Positions 39,067 to 49,272 are shown, counted from the first letter of the stretch. The stretch is DNA of 64,000 bases from Planctomycetaceae bacterium (GCA_947463915.1 CANHVO010000003.1:1-64000); one strand, 5' to 3'. Translations and numbers: made by a program. Notes: a model not told the origin generated them from the letters alone.

Positions 39067-39146
39067 CGTAGCTGAAGTTGTAAAACTTCCTGGAGTTCGA
39101 GGCGATTAAGGAACTCTCACGAGATTCCACTACTTGCTAACTCAAC
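39067..39146 (+). repeat. Dispersed palindromic repeat R5, copy 1
   Basis: CGTAGCTGAAGTTGTAAAACTTCC...GGAACTCTCACGAGATTCCACTACTTGCTAACTCAAC; second copy 53693-53772. Confidence 0.85.
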
Positions 39147-39451
39147 GCCTTCGCCGTGCTAGCCGGCTCTTTCGCCCGGATGTCTCGATTTTCTGCATTC
39201 GATCCGTGCCGGTTTGTTTGGCTGGACTTGATTGTTCATCGCTGCGATTCTCCGACTCTTCGGCCAGCATTCCCAATGATATTGCCGATACCCGCTCCGG
39301 CATCTTCTCTTTTCTCCATCACCCTGGCCTTGTCTCCATCATCCTGGTCGATGGGCGATTGCGTTGTCATAGCGACGGCCTGAAAAGGCCGTCCTAGTTG
39401 CTGATTGTTGCCAACCGAAGCAATAAAAACAATATCGCACAAGATTTCCTC

Positions 39452-39470
39452 TTGCATAACAATTGCATAT
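39452..39470. promoter_or_regulatory. Zur-like operator candidate TTGCATAACAATTGCATAT
   Basis: Shares the TGCA...TTGCATAT pattern with 49191-49209; adjacent to TATTAT -10-like sequence. Confidence 0.4.
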
Positions 39471-39713
39471 TCGTATTATAAGCATAAGCAACGTTGGTTG
39501 CGTTTGGTTTCGAAGTTCGAAGTTTGGACTTTCAAGGCGATTGCTAGCGCAGCTCCGAACGCGTTTCGGGCAATGCGAGGAATCCTCCACGATCGTTGAG
39601 CCAATACCAAGACCGCTTGCTTAATCGCTGCCGGAACTCAAGGAGTTATCTCTCAAAGAGTTCGATTTCATTTCCCTTAGTCGTTCACTTAGTCAATGAA
39701 GGAATCCAGTGGC

Positions 39714-41087
39714 ATGAATACCACTCTGCGAAGCGTATCTTTGTTTCTCGCTTGCGCCCTACCGAGCGCCGCAATGGCTCAATCCAAACAGGAGGGTAGC
39801 TCAAACAACAAGGCGCCTCGACCTGTGAGCCGATTGATTTGGCAAGACAATGCGGACCAAACCGTCCGATGGGGTGATTTGCTGCGAAGCGCGGAAGGCT
39901 TTTCGATCAAATCACAAGCTGTTTCTGGGTTTCCCAAGCTCGATGCGGCGAAACAGAGTTTCGTTCAAATGGAGGATGTCATGGGGTTGGTGGTCGTTGG
40001 GGTTCACGACAACGACAACGGCAATTTCCAAAGCGGATGGGTCGCGATGAATTCGGGCGTTGAAGAGGAGGAGCACGGCAACCATTCGCATTGGCACTAC
40101 AAGAAGCAGCCCACGGTAGCCGTTTCGAAACTTGACGCCGATCAAGGCAACCCGGCGCATGTCTACGAATACCAGGGAGATGTTATTCTGGCAAATGACA
40201 AAAAGAACGGCTTCACGATCCTGCCGTCGCTCGCTTTGCTCAAGTCTCCATCTGCTTCTGCCGCTCGCTTCTATTCCGGTGGTGGAAATCACATCACCTT
40301 AGCGGCGGTTGATCGCAAGGTTTGTTATGCAACTTGGGCGGACCGGGATGGCGACAATCAAGGTCGTGTTGACGTTGTCCCGATCAATAGCACGTCAGCT
40401 CAATCTGGATATCGGATAAGGCTGCCAAGCGGTGGCTTGCACGGCGCGACATCCAATTCAGGTCGGGTTTTCTTTGCTCCATCCGACGGTATATGCTGGG
40501 TAGACGCGGACACGGCATTGGCCAGAAACGAAAAGACGACGGAAGTCCATCATCTCACATTGGGTGAAGACGCAGTAACAGGCAAGCCGAATCGCACCGG
40601 CGCATTCGCAAACCATGAACAATATGTTTTGTTCACGACAGGAGCCAAAGACGCTGCCTCTCTTTGCATGATTGATGCCAAATCGCCAAAGCCTTCTGTG
40701 ATGAAGTTGTCGGTGCCGACTGCTGAAGGTCTTTCGCTGACGACACCTAAGTGCGTGAAGACGCTAGCTGGCAAGCACTACGCGTTCCTATTTAGCGACC
40801 GACGTGGCAGCGAGGCGATTGAAACATTGACAATTGTCGATCTCGATCCCAATGGGGATGGAAGTTTGGCCGATGCAAAAATCGCCAAAACGATGCCGGT
40901 AGGGGCAAGCAAAATCGAGGGGCACAGTGGGCACCATGAGATTTGCTTCTCTGCCAATCGTCGTATGGCTTTCTTGACCAATCCAGGGGATGGTTCGATT
41001 TGGGTTGTGTCGTTGGCAAGTCTCGAAGTCGAGAGCAAGAACCAGGTAGCAGGAACACCGACACACATTCTCGCGATCGGTGGCTAA
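39714..41087 (+). CDS. Exported beta-propeller-like protein, possibly AztD-type zinc metallochaperone
   Basis: Signal peptide MNTTLRSVSLFLACALPSAAMAQ; EEEEHGNHSHWHYKKQPTVAV His-rich loop; GGGNHITLAAVDRK and EGHSGHHEICFSANRRMAFLTNPGDGSIWVVSL propeller motifs. Confidence 0.7.
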   Translation: MNTTLRSVSLFLACALPSAAMAQSKQEGSSNNKAPRPVSRLIWQDNADQTVRWGDLLRSAEGFSIKSQAVSGFPKLDAAKQSFVQMEDVMGLVVVGVHDNDNGNFQSGWVAMNSGVEEEEHGNHSHWHYKKQPTVAVSKLDADQGNPAHVYEYQGDVILANDKKNGFTILPSLALLKSPSASAARFYSGGGNHITLAAVDRKVCYATWADRDGDNQGRVDVVPINSTSAQSGYRIRLPSGGLHGATSNSGRVFFAPSDGICWVDADTALARNEKTTEVHHLTLGEDAVTGKPNRTGAFANHEQYVLFTTGAKDAASLCMIDAKSPKPSVMKLSVPTAEGLSLTTPKCVKTLAGKHYAFLFSDRRGSEAIETLTIVDLDPNGDGSLADAKIAKTMPVGASKIEGHSGHHEICFSANRRMAFLTNPGDGSIWVVSLASLEVESKNQVAGTPTHILAIGG

Positions 41088-41214
41088 TCGCGGCGTCGAC
41101 TTGGCAAATTCAAAAGCGGGAAAATGGCTAACGACACATGTTTGAGTTGGGGCAGCAGATTTCAATCCGCCTTTCCATTTACAGCGGTTTCTTAAAACAG
41201 GGTTTTGTTAAAGG

Positions 41215-42261
41215 GTGTACGAAATGAAGATGTCTTTTATTAGGTCACAACGCCGGGCATTCACTCTTGTCGAGTTGTTGGTGGTGATTGCAATGATCGG
41301 GATTTTGGTTGGGCTATTGTTGCCAGCTGTGCAATCGGCACGCGAAGCCGCAAGACGGATGCAATGCTCCAACAACCTGCGGCAGCTTGGACTCGCAACT
41401 TTAAACTATGAATCCACCTTCAAGCGGCTGCCGGGGTTAACGGGCTCAAGTTCTTTTTCTCCGCAGGCTAGGATTCTCCCTTATATCGAGCAGGGAAATC
41501 TTTCGAACTTGATCGATTACAGCATCCCGCTGTATGTCGGGCCGGCATTCGCTGCTAGGCTCAATCCTTTGCATCGAGTTGCCGCGGGTACGGTTTTGCC
41601 TGTTTTTCAATGCCCGAGCGATCCGGCGGATCCGTTCTTTGACTCACTTCTTCCAGATGGAACGGTCGCCAAAGTAGCCGGCTTGAACTACATGTATTCC
41701 TACGGTAGCGGCACTGGTACAAACTACGACGACCGCTATCAGACAGACGGATTTGTTTGGGAAAACTCCTTCGCGCGACTCGCCGCGATCACAGACGGCC
41801 TGAGCAACACCGTCATGCTCTCAGAGACGCTCAAGGGCGACAAAATTGTTTCGACAGGGGCGATGCCAAAAGCACCGCATCGTCGAATCGGTTCGTGGAA
41901 CGGCTCCTCGTCGAATCCGCCTGGTGTGCCTGGATTTGTGCTGGGTGGGACCATTCGCGATCCGGACTTGGCTGCGATTTCCGCCACGATAACTTCATGG
42001 CGCGGACTTCGTGGTGAAAACTGGATTCGCGGCGTTCCCTACTCGGTTGTAGCAAACGGCTATCTGACGCCCAACAGTCGTATCCCCGATGTCAACGTTC
42101 ACGGACGCGGTTGGTTTGCACCTCGCAGCATGCATACGGGCGGAGCTCAAGTGACTTTAGGAGATGGAAGTACACACCTGCTAAGCGACAGTATCGATCG
42201 AGCGATTCATATCGCCTTGCACTCGTCGAATGCGGGCGACACCGCAAGAATTGACAACTGA
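41215..42261 (+). CDS. DUF1559 domain-containing protein
   Basis: [46 protein letters not shown] or ATG start. Confidence 0.92.
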   Translation: MYEMKMSFIRSQRRAFTLVELLVVIAMIGILVGLLLPAVQSAREAARRMQCSNNLRQLGLATLNYESTFKRLPGLTGSSSFSPQARILPYIEQGNLSNLIDYSIPLYVGPAFAARLNPLHRVAAGTVLPVFQCPSDPADPFFDSLLPDGTVAKVAGLNYMYSYGSGTGTNYDDRYQTDGFVWENSFARLAAITDGLSNTVMLSETLKGDKIVSTGAMPKAPHRRIGSWNGSSSNPPGVPGFVLGGTIRDPDLAAISATITSWRGLRGENWIRGVPYSVVANGYLTPNSRIPDVNVHGRGWFAPRSMHTGGAQVTLGDGSTHLLSDSIDRAIHIALHSSNAGDTARIDN

Positions 42262-42290
42262 CGTTGGGTATGCAAAGCAGAAAGATAGAC

Positions 42291-42683
42291 ATGCGATACA
42301 TTGCCTTTTTTCTCGTGTGCAGCCATTTGTTCCTAAGTGGTTGCGGCGCAAAGCCGACGCATGTCGTTGGTGGAACAGCCGGCAGTTTAACTGCCGGCGA
42401 GTTACCGATTCCCGACTTCGAGATCAAGGTTTACAAGACGGGCAGTAGCGTCCCTTTGGGATTTGGGACCTCCGGAAAAGATGGCACGTTTCGGCTGGTG
42501 GACCCCAAAGGAGAGGGCTCGTTATGGCTAGCGCCCGGCGAGTATGTCTTCACACTCGAGTCGCTCGGTCCAGTTCGCCCTCCTTTGTCGCCTGCCTACA
42601 TGAACGTAACCAAGACACCTCTCAAGGTGAACTGGAAAGAGGCCGACCAGTCGCTTGAACTAAAAATCCCTGCCTTCAAATGA
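42291..42683 (+). CDS. Hypothetical lipoprotein
   Basis: MRYIAFFLVCSHLFLSGC lipobox; directly follows the DUF1559 gene. Confidence 0.75.
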   Translation: MRYIAFFLVCSHLFLSGCGAKPTHVVGGTAGSLTAGELPIPDFEIKVYKTGSSVPLGFGTSGKDGTFRLVDPKGEGSLWLAPGEYVFTLESLGPVRPPLSPAYMNVTKTPLKVNWKEADQSLELKIPAFK

Positions 42684-42704
42684 ACTTTTGTGCCAGGAGC
42701 AAGG

Positions 42705-42862
42705 AAAGTCACCCTCCCAAGTGAAAGTCGACTTCCCTCAGGAAAAGTCACCCTCCCTCGGGGAGGGTCAGCCGCAAGGCTGGGGAGGGTGAACTGATTT
42801 GAACGATTGCTGTCGGCACTTCACCTTCCCCTCGCTCGACCCTCCCTTAAGGGAGGGTGGCT
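42705..42862. repeat. R4 family palindromic repeat
   Basis: Repeated GTCACCCTCCC / GGGAGGGTGA(A/G) arms between two CDSs. Confidence 0.8.
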
Positions 42863-42894
42863 AACCCCAATCTTCCACTCACAGGAACATCAAA

Positions 42895-44514
42895 ATGTCA
42901 AAACGATTTTCAAGACTATTTGCTTGCGCTTTATACTTTGGCTTCTCCATCTCAGCACAGGTTGCATTTGCAGATTGGCCATCGTTTCGAAACGGCGGGG
43001 CTTCGCACGTTGCCTCGAATCTGGCAACGTCATGGTCGTCGAATCAAGGAATCGCGTGGCAGCGAGAGTTGATCGGCTATGGCCAATCCACTCCCGTTGT
43101 GCGCGACGACAAGATCTATTTGGTCGCAGTCGAGGGTGCGATGAAAGACAACTGCGTCATTCAATGCCTCGACATGAAGAGCGGTAACGAATTGTGGAAG
43201 TACTCTTTCGAGTCCTCAAACAAGGCACCATCAAATTACGCAGCCTCGCGAGCGGCGCCGACACCGATCGTCGACAACGACGCGGTCTACTCATTCTTTG
43301 AAAGTGGCGATGTCGTTGCCGTCGATCACAAAGGCAAGAGACTATGGCAGCGCAACTTAACTGCCGACTATGGCAAATTCGAGAACGGCCATGGACTGGG
43401 AGCCTCTCCAGTGCAAGCGAAAGGGCAAATGATTCTCAACATCGAGCACAAAGGTCCTTCTTATTTGCTCGCCCTAGACAACAAGACTGGAGCAACGGTT
43501 TGGAAGACCGATCGCCCCTCTTCGTCCTCGTGGTCATCGCCCATTGTGGTAGATGAGCAGGGTAGCGAAACGGTCATCGTTAGTTCTGCTGGAACGGTGA
43601 TGGCTTACAACGCAGCGAATGGGACACAACTCTGGGATGTTGGCGGTTTGGATGGCAACTCGGTGCCCTCACCAACCATTCATGGTTCGAAGCTCTTGGT
43701 CGGAGCACGGTTGCCAGAGTTTGCGGACGAAAACGGTGGAGGTGGTCAATCCAACTGCTGTATCAATTTAGCAAAGCTGACCGAGGGCAAGCCTGAGTTT
43801 CTATGGCGAGCAGAGAAAGTTACCAGCGATTACGCGAGCCCCGTCGTATGCAGTGATTGCGCTTACTACATTAGCAAGGCTGGTATTCTGTTTTGCCTAG
43901 ATGTTAACAGCGGAAAATTGCACTATTCCAAGCGACTTGGAACACAATGTTGGGGGACGCCCATCGTATCGCAAGATCGCATTTACTTCTTTGGCAAGGA
44001 TGGAAAAACACTGGTGCTCAAATCCGGTACCGAGTACGAAGTGCTCGCAACCAACCAGCTATGGGATCCCGCCAATCCACCTAAGCCAGAAACCTATGTT
44101 GAGGGAACTAGATCGGAGCGGCGAGGAACGACCGAGGGAGGCCCAGCACCCGAAGGAAGTTCTGCGAGTTCGGGAAGCCCGAGCGGAAATCGCGGCAGCG
44201 GCCGAGGCGGTCCTGGAGGAGCAGGCGGTCCAGGAGGCGGCATGATGGCAATGTTGGCAGCCGCGGACAAGAATGGGGATGGCGCATTGAGCGCTGTGGA
44301 GATTCCGGTCGACTTCAAACCGATGCTTGCACGCATCGACAAGAACGGAGACGGCAGTCTGGATAAAGACGAGATGAAGGCGATGGCTGAAAGCTTCGCG
44401 GCACGGCGAGCCGATTCCGCATCCGAAGCTCGCGATCCAATCGTCTATGGAGCAGTAGCATCCGAGGGCAAGATCCTCATTCGAACCGGGACAAGACTCT
44501 ACTGTATTCAATAA
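42895..44514 (+). CDS. PQQ-binding-like beta-propeller protein with C-terminal EF-hand pair
   Basis: DWPSFRNGGASHVA, repeated PVVxDDKIY-type blades; DKNGDGALSAVE and DKNGDGSLDKDE. Confidence 0.93.
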   Translation: MSKRFSRLFACALYFGFSISAQVAFADWPSFRNGGASHVASNLATSWSSNQGIAWQRELIGYGQSTPVVRDDKIYLVAVEGAMKDNCVIQCLDMKSGNELWKYSFESSNKAPSNYAASRAAPTPIVDNDAVYSFFESGDVVAVDHKGKRLWQRNLTADYGKFENGHGLGASPVQAKGQMILNIEHKGPSYLLALDNKTGATVWKTDRPSSSSWSSPIVVDEQGSETVIVSSAGTVMAYNAANGTQLWDVGGLDGNSVPSPTIHGSKLLVGARLPEFADENGGGGQSNCCINLAKLTEGKPEFLWRAEKVTSDYASPVVCSDCAYYISKAGILFCLDVNSGKLHYSKRLGTQCWGTPIVSQDRIYFFGKDGKTLVLKSGTEYEVLATNQLWDPANPPKPETYVEGTRSERRGTTEGGPAPEGSSASSGSPSGNRGSGRGGPGGAGGPGGGMMAMLAAADKNGDGALSAVEIPVDFKPMLARIDKNGDGSLDKDEMKAMAESFAARRADSASEARDPIVYGAVASEGKILIRTGTRLYCIQ

Positions 44515-44568
44515 TCCCTGGTCTGAAACTCGCCATCGCGAGTTGGCAGAATAGCATGCACGCAAAAC

Positions 44569-45060
44569 TCAGTTTAACTGCGCCATTTGGGCTGTGACAT
44601 ACGACGCAAAGCAAACCCAGCCTAAATGCGGAAGATGGCAGCAGACACTGAGCCAAATTTTTTGCCATGCGACAGTGGAAACCAATACCACCAAAAGCAA
44701 TGCTAGGGTGACTGCAATGCCGGTTGACAGCCACAAATAGTGCAAGTAGGTAAAGCAAAACGTGTAGCTCATGTTCAATACAAGAGCTCCTAAAATCAAA
44801 CCAACCTGTTGCGCCTTCCACTTGATCGGTTGATTGGATGCCAGCGATGCGGCCGTGCCCAGGCCTGCAAGCATAAAGATGGTCGTCCAAATCAAGCCGA
44901 TCTTTTTTTCAACTGTGCGAGGCAGGATCTCAGGACGTACCAATGATCGAAACCACTCGCTTTGTGTATCGTTGGGTAGTTGAGCCAGAAACAGAGCGAT
45001 AACGGCCACGAGTAAGCACAACAGGGTGGTTCGCAAATGAGTACGTTGGAATGGATTCAT
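44569..45060 (-). CDS. tspO: TspO/MBR family protein
   Basis: LVRPEILPRTVEKKIGLIWTTIFMLAGLGTA...PHLGWVCFASYVTAQMAQLN. Confidence 0.82.
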   Translation of the reverse strand: MNPFQRTHLRTTLLCLLVAVIALFLAQLPNDTQSEWFRSLVRPEILPRTVEKKIGLIWTTIFMLAGLGTAASLASNQPIKWKAQQVGLILGALVLNMSYTFCFTYLHYLWLSTGIAVTLALLLVVLVSTVAWQKIWLSVCCHLPHLGWVCFASYVTAQMAQLN

Positions 45061-45333
45061 GCTGGCTTTGGTGGGTTAAGAGGTTGTTGAATCAGTCATG
45101 GCTATTGGTAAACAGATTTCCTCAATTTGGGAAGTGATTATTCAAAATCAATCCACCCCCTATTGTCGTTATCGCCATGAATTGCGATCCCGCCTCCAAT
45201 CGGCCGTGCGGCGTTGATCGGATTGCCGCTATTGGCAGAAAAACCAATCGTCTTGACTCGAGATGTTGTGATCGCAGGGTTTGAGTGGACAACCAACGTG
45301 CAGTCCATACCGATCAAAAACGAAGTGGGTCCG

Positions 45334-46119
45334 TCAGTTTTTCGGTCTGTCAAACGTTCCTGCTGGCAGCTCTTCGTTGTGGGTCACTTTCGTAAGTTTC
45401 ATGACCTGGGTTTGGCCAAGGACTTTTTGGGTGGTTGTAAACGGCATCCTCACACCATCCACTTCACGAAACTCATCAAAAGCCATTTCGACTGCGATGG
45501 CTCCCATCGGGCTAGTGATCTGCATCTTGGATTGCACTAGCAGTTTTGATTTTTTATCAAAATAGTTTGTCTGTAAATGGGTTGAGTCTTTGGGTTTGAG
45601 CTCAACCACCCACGTATCTTTCTCTCCGACTTTCTCTGTGCCTATCGTCTTGACCGACTCATACAGATCCTTCCATTGGGCATCTGACTCAAAGAGGGCT
45701 CTCCTCATTGTTTCCTTCTTTTCTTCGCCAGCAAGTATTCGGTTGCCGCTGATCACCGAGGACTCCCAAGCGGTTTCGCCGTCCGTTCCTTGCATGATCT
45801 CGCCAATCCCGGGAATCTCCATGCGCACCATTAGTTTATTGGGGGCTTGTTGTATGGTGGTGAGATTGCCCGTGATGCCGGCTTCCTTCATTTCGATCGT
45901 ACCCTCGGAACGCCGTGTGCGGAACTTCTTAAGGTTTGCATTGACGCCGATCGCGTCCGCATACGCTTCCATCAGACTTTCGCCTGAGGGCATTTCCGCA
46001 GTTTCGCTATTCGATTGAGCGGGAGTTTTCGCAACTTTTTCTTGAGCCAAGAGTCTCGGCGACCATAGAGACAGACAGGCCAATGCGAGAGCGGCGAATT
46101 TAAAACGTGTGTAGTTCAT
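45334..46119 (-). CDS. Secreted LolA-like/outer membrane lipoprotein-sorting-like protein
   Basis: Signal peptide, LMEAYADAIGVNANLKKFRTRRSEGTIEM...DGETAWESS...DEFREVDGVRMPFTTTQ. Confidence 0.75.
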   Translation of the reverse strand: MNYTRFKFAALALACLSLWSPRLLAQEKVAKTPAQSNSETAEMPSGESLMEAYADAIGVNANLKKFRTRRSEGTIEMKEAGITGNLTTIQQAPNKLMVRMEIPGIGEIMQGTDGETAWESSVISGNRILAGEEKKETMRRALFESDAQWKDLYESVKTIGTEKVGEKDTWVVELKPKDSTHLQTNYFDKKSKLLVQSKMQITSPMGAIAVEMAFDEFREVDGVRMPFTTTQKVLGQTQVMKLTKVTHNEELPAGTFDRPKN

Positions 46120-46182
46120 GGGATTGACCTTTTGGAAAGATTGTTAACAAATTGAGACGAACAGTAGTTTAGGTTTTTGTGA

Positions 46183-47643
46183 TTATCGAACTGGCTTGTC
46201 TGAGCGTATCCACCGTATGGCTGCTTCCACATCCAAGTCTCGCCCCTCGAGCAACGATTTGCTATCGAGTTCGATAATTTCATTTGGAACCACGCCATTG
46301 GACTCGAGAGACTTGCCGCCGGCAGACGTGTAGCTGGCAAAGGCATATTGAAAACCAGAACCGTAAGCAAGCTTTTCAACAATAGATGGAAGTGCCATCC
46401 CAGCCGATGGTCTGCCAAAGACTCTTGCTCGGCCAATGTCTTGTAGGCCGCCCGCCAGAATCTCGGAGGTGGACATCGATAGTTCATCCACTAGGACTGC
46501 GACTTTCCCTTGAAACGTCTGCTCGCGAGGAATCAACGTAAAACGCAATGCCGCATCGCGCGTGTTCATGGTCCCGAGGTACACACCTTCTTCTCTGACC
46601 AAAAAGCCCCCCAGTGAAGAAGCCATAAAGGCGATGCCGCCTGGATTCCCGCGTAGATCAACGATAAGACCAGGTGCATTCGATTGTTCGGAAAGCAATT
46701 GACTCAGTTGGGGAATGACGCTGGGCGGATCGAAGAAACTGCTCAGCTGGAAGTAGGCGATCTCACTGTCGACAACCCGCGTGTTGCACTCGACAAAAAA
46801 CGGTGGCAGATTTCCTAGTACGGCTCGTTTTCCAGCAGGCTGGCTGAAAACGAGTTCTGTTTCCGTTTCGACGCCGTTTGCATCGGACCAAACAAAGAGG
46901 GAGGACTTGCCGATATCACCTTTCTCCACCGAGTTTAGTACCAGTTGTTTCAATAGCGTCGGGGAGTAGGCGGGAGAGTCCAGTTCGTCGATCTTGTTTA
47001 ACTGGTCGATGATGGGTTTGCCATTGATGTTCAACAGAACCCAACCTTGCTTCACTTCTTTCATGCCTGCGGGCGATGTAGGATTCACTCGCCATACGGT
47101 TGGTTTTTGGTCCACCATTCGCAAGGAAACACCGATCGAACCACTGCGATCTTCGTTTGAGCCCAACGGCTCATATTGCGACGCGGGAATAATCCCGAAG
47201 TGGGATTGCTTGAGTCGCCCTAGCATCTCGTTCAGGATCTGGTCCGCCTGGGCCGCGTCGCTCGCCGTTGCGATCCGAGGCTCAAACTCTTCACGAATCC
47301 GTTTCCAATCCAGTCCATTGGGGTTGTTTTCCCAGTGTTTGGAATCGATCGTTTTCCATACTTGTTCAAAGGCTAAAAGGAAAAGATCTCGGGGGCTATC
47401 TTGTGCGGGCGCATCCTCGCGGTTCAGCGACAGGGGACCGTCGTCGATCGGTTCGTCGGGGGTATGCACCTGCTCGGTTTGGAGCAAGTCTGGAATGGTG
47501 CCTTGAATTGACGAGGCCGCGGAAGCCTTTGTCGTGTATAGGGATCGATATCCGAATCCGACTCCTTGGACGACGACCAAAAACCCTAACATGCCAAACA
47601 AAAACGCACTCATTCGGACCGAAAATGAACTTTTGCAACTCAT
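46183..47643 (-). CDS. S41-family C-terminal processing peptidase
   Basis: GLIVDLRGNPGGIAFMASSLGGF, VAVLVDELSMSTSEILAGGLQDIGRARVFGRPSAG. Confidence 0.93.
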   Translation of the reverse strand: MSCKSSFSVRMSAFLFGMLGFLVVVQGVGFGYRSLYTTKASAASSIQGTIPDLLQTEQVHTPDEPIDDGPLSLNREDAPAQDSPRDLFLLAFEQVWKTIDSKHWENNPNGLDWKRIREEFEPRIATASDAAQADQILNEMLGRLKQSHFGIIPASQYEPLGSNEDRSGSIGVSLRMVDQKPTVWRVNPTSPAGMKEVKQGWVLLNINGKPIIDQLNKIDELDSPAYSPTLLKQLVLNSVEKGDIGKSSLFVWSDANGVETETELVFSQPAGKRAVLGNLPPFFVECNTRVVDSEIAYFQLSSFFDPPSVIPQLSQLLSEQSNAPGLIVDLRGNPGGIAFMASSLGGFLVREEGVYLGTMNTRDAALRFTLIPREQTFQGKVAVLVDELSMSTSEILAGGLQDIGRARVFGRPSAGMALPSIVEKLAYGSGFQYAFASYTSAGGKSLESNGVVPNEIIELDSKSLLEGRDLDVEAAIRWIRSDKPVR

Positions 47644-47795
47644 CGGAATTCTCCAACAACTCGTGACGATTTATTAGGCCGCTAGTACATAGCCGTCGAA
47701 ACCGAGCGGTCAGAGCGCAAAAAAATCTAAAATTTTCGACCATGCGTCTCGCCATATGGGTGCGATCCCAAGACGGAACCTCTTTTGAACAATGA

Positions 47796-48206
47796 AGACA
47801 TGAGATCGTCATCGTTCTCAACACAGCAGATCGAATTGAAACCGAGGAGATGGAGGAGCTAAAGCGATTCATCCTGCATCTGAATCCGTACGCCCAAATC
47901 CTGCAGAGTCAGTTTGGGCAAGTGGAATTGAAGAGTGTTCTTGGTACGGGGACCTACAACGAGGAATGGGCCGAAGGGCATCCGAACTGGCTAGCTGTCC
48001 CTCGCGGTTCCGAGCAAAGCGAAGTGGACGAATATGGAGTCGAGTCCTTTATCTTTGAAGCACGCAGTCCTTTTCATCCTGAGCGATTTGTACTGGCCTT
48101 GAGCATTGACGATGGGACCTTAGCGGGCGTTATGAGGTCCAATGGTTACTGCTGGATCGCGACTCATCATTCAGAAGCGTGGATATGGCCGCTATGGTCG
48201 TGGTGA
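47796..48206 (+). pseudogene. Truncated CobW/COG0523 (G3E) GTPase remnant
   Basis: In-frame EIVIVLNTADRIETEEMEELKRFILHLNPYAQIL ... FEARSPFHPERFVLALSIDDGTLAGVMRSNGYCWIATHH; P-loop half missing, stop just upstream, 3' end runs into the opposing ZIP gene. Confidence 0.7.
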
Positions 48207-49168
48207 TCATGATTGTGGCCGGAATGGTTTCCATGTGCGGCGTCGTCCAACGCCTGGCCGCTATGGTTATCGCCGCTGTGGTTATGGCCAGGCAAATTCT
48301 CGATACCGATGGCAATCGCGACGCCGAGCAAAAACGCCGTGGTCAACTTACCGCGGTCGTGTGAGTGAAAAGCGACTTCGGGAAGCAAGTCAGCCAACGC
48401 GATGCCGATAAAAAAGCCAGCTGAGATCGTTAAGCCCCAGCCGAGAATGCTCGAACCTGGCGCAAACGAGGTGGCTCCAAAATAGAAGGCCATGGCGCCT
48501 GCCGGACACGCGAGCGAGAACGCGATGTTCGCCGCATTCTGCGCTCCCTTGGGCCAATTCTGTTTGTTCATTACGGACGTGATCGCAAAAGCATCCAGTG
48601 GCTTGTGAAGCAGAACAGCTAAGAAAGTCCCTAAACCGGCTAACCCCAGCCAAGATCCATGGGCGGCATCAGCAATCACGCTACTCGCAAGCGCCACTCC
48701 ATCGACCAGGGTGTGTAAGAGAAGTCCCAAGAAAAGACCTGCCCAACTGATCCCTTTGATCTCGGAATCTTGAATCGCGTGACCATGATCACAGCCCACA
48801 TGTTGATGAGCATGTCCAGTCGTCTCCACCCCCGCATCGCTTTCCGCAACCACCTGCACGCTGTGATCGTGGGTGTGGAAGAGGCGAATGAGCAGGAACA
48901 TGACCGTTAATCCGATCAAGGCACCAGTACCGGCCTGCGAATAGGACTGCAAGACTTCGCCGCCATGAGGTAGCAAGTGCAGCATCGCAATGCCTATCAT
49001 CAAGCCACCGACGCCACTCATCAGCATCTGCGTTCGAAGGTGGGTCATTCGGAGCAAGGACGACAATTTTCCGCCCGCAACCGAAGCGGCGGCGATCAAC
49101 AAACAATACAGTAGGAGCAAAAAGGAAGGTGGCATCAAAGGCGATTCTCGTGGCATTGGAAACAACAA
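48167..49168 (-). CDS. ZIP-family metal transporter
   Basis: LLHTLVDGVALASS...ILGWGLTISAGFFIGIALADLLPEVAFHSHDR, His-rich C-terminus GNHSGHNHDHHDHSGHIHASE. Confidence 0.92.
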   Translation of the reverse strand: MLFPMPRESPLMPPSFLLLLYCLLIAAASVAGGKLSSLLRMTHLRTQMLMSGVGGLMIGIAMLHLLPHGGEVLQSYSQAGTGALIGLTVMFLLIRLFHTHDHSVQVVAESDAGVETTGHAHQHVGCDHGHAIQDSEIKGISWAGLFLGLLLHTLVDGVALASSVIADAAHGSWLGLAGLGTFLAVLLHKPLDAFAITSVMNKQNWPKGAQNAANIAFSLACPAGAMAFYFGATSFAPGSSILGWGLTISAGFFIGIALADLLPEVAFHSHDRGKLTTAFLLGVAIAIGIENLPGHNHSGDNHSGQALDDAAHGNHSGHNHDHHDHSGHIHASE

Positions 49169-49190
49169 TCAAGCCGCATAGCATACGCTC

Positions 49191-49209
49191 ATGCAATGAT
49201 TTTGCATAT
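49191..49209. promoter_or_regulatory. Zur-like operator candidate ATGCAATGATTTTGCATAT
   Basis: Perfect ATGCAA-N5-TTGCAT inverted repeat 22 bp upstream of the ZIP start codon. Confidence 0.5.
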
Positions 49210-49272
49210 TCCAGAACCGGCTGAAAATTCCGGTGGCAAAGGTGGATCTTTGCATGGTTTCAATGCTACAAA

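Noticed and set aside
42378-42399. Palindrome GCCGGCAGTTTAACTGCCGGC inside the lipoprotein gene
   Set aside because: Located in coding sequence with a sensible translation; no second copy noticed, so treated as chance or coding.
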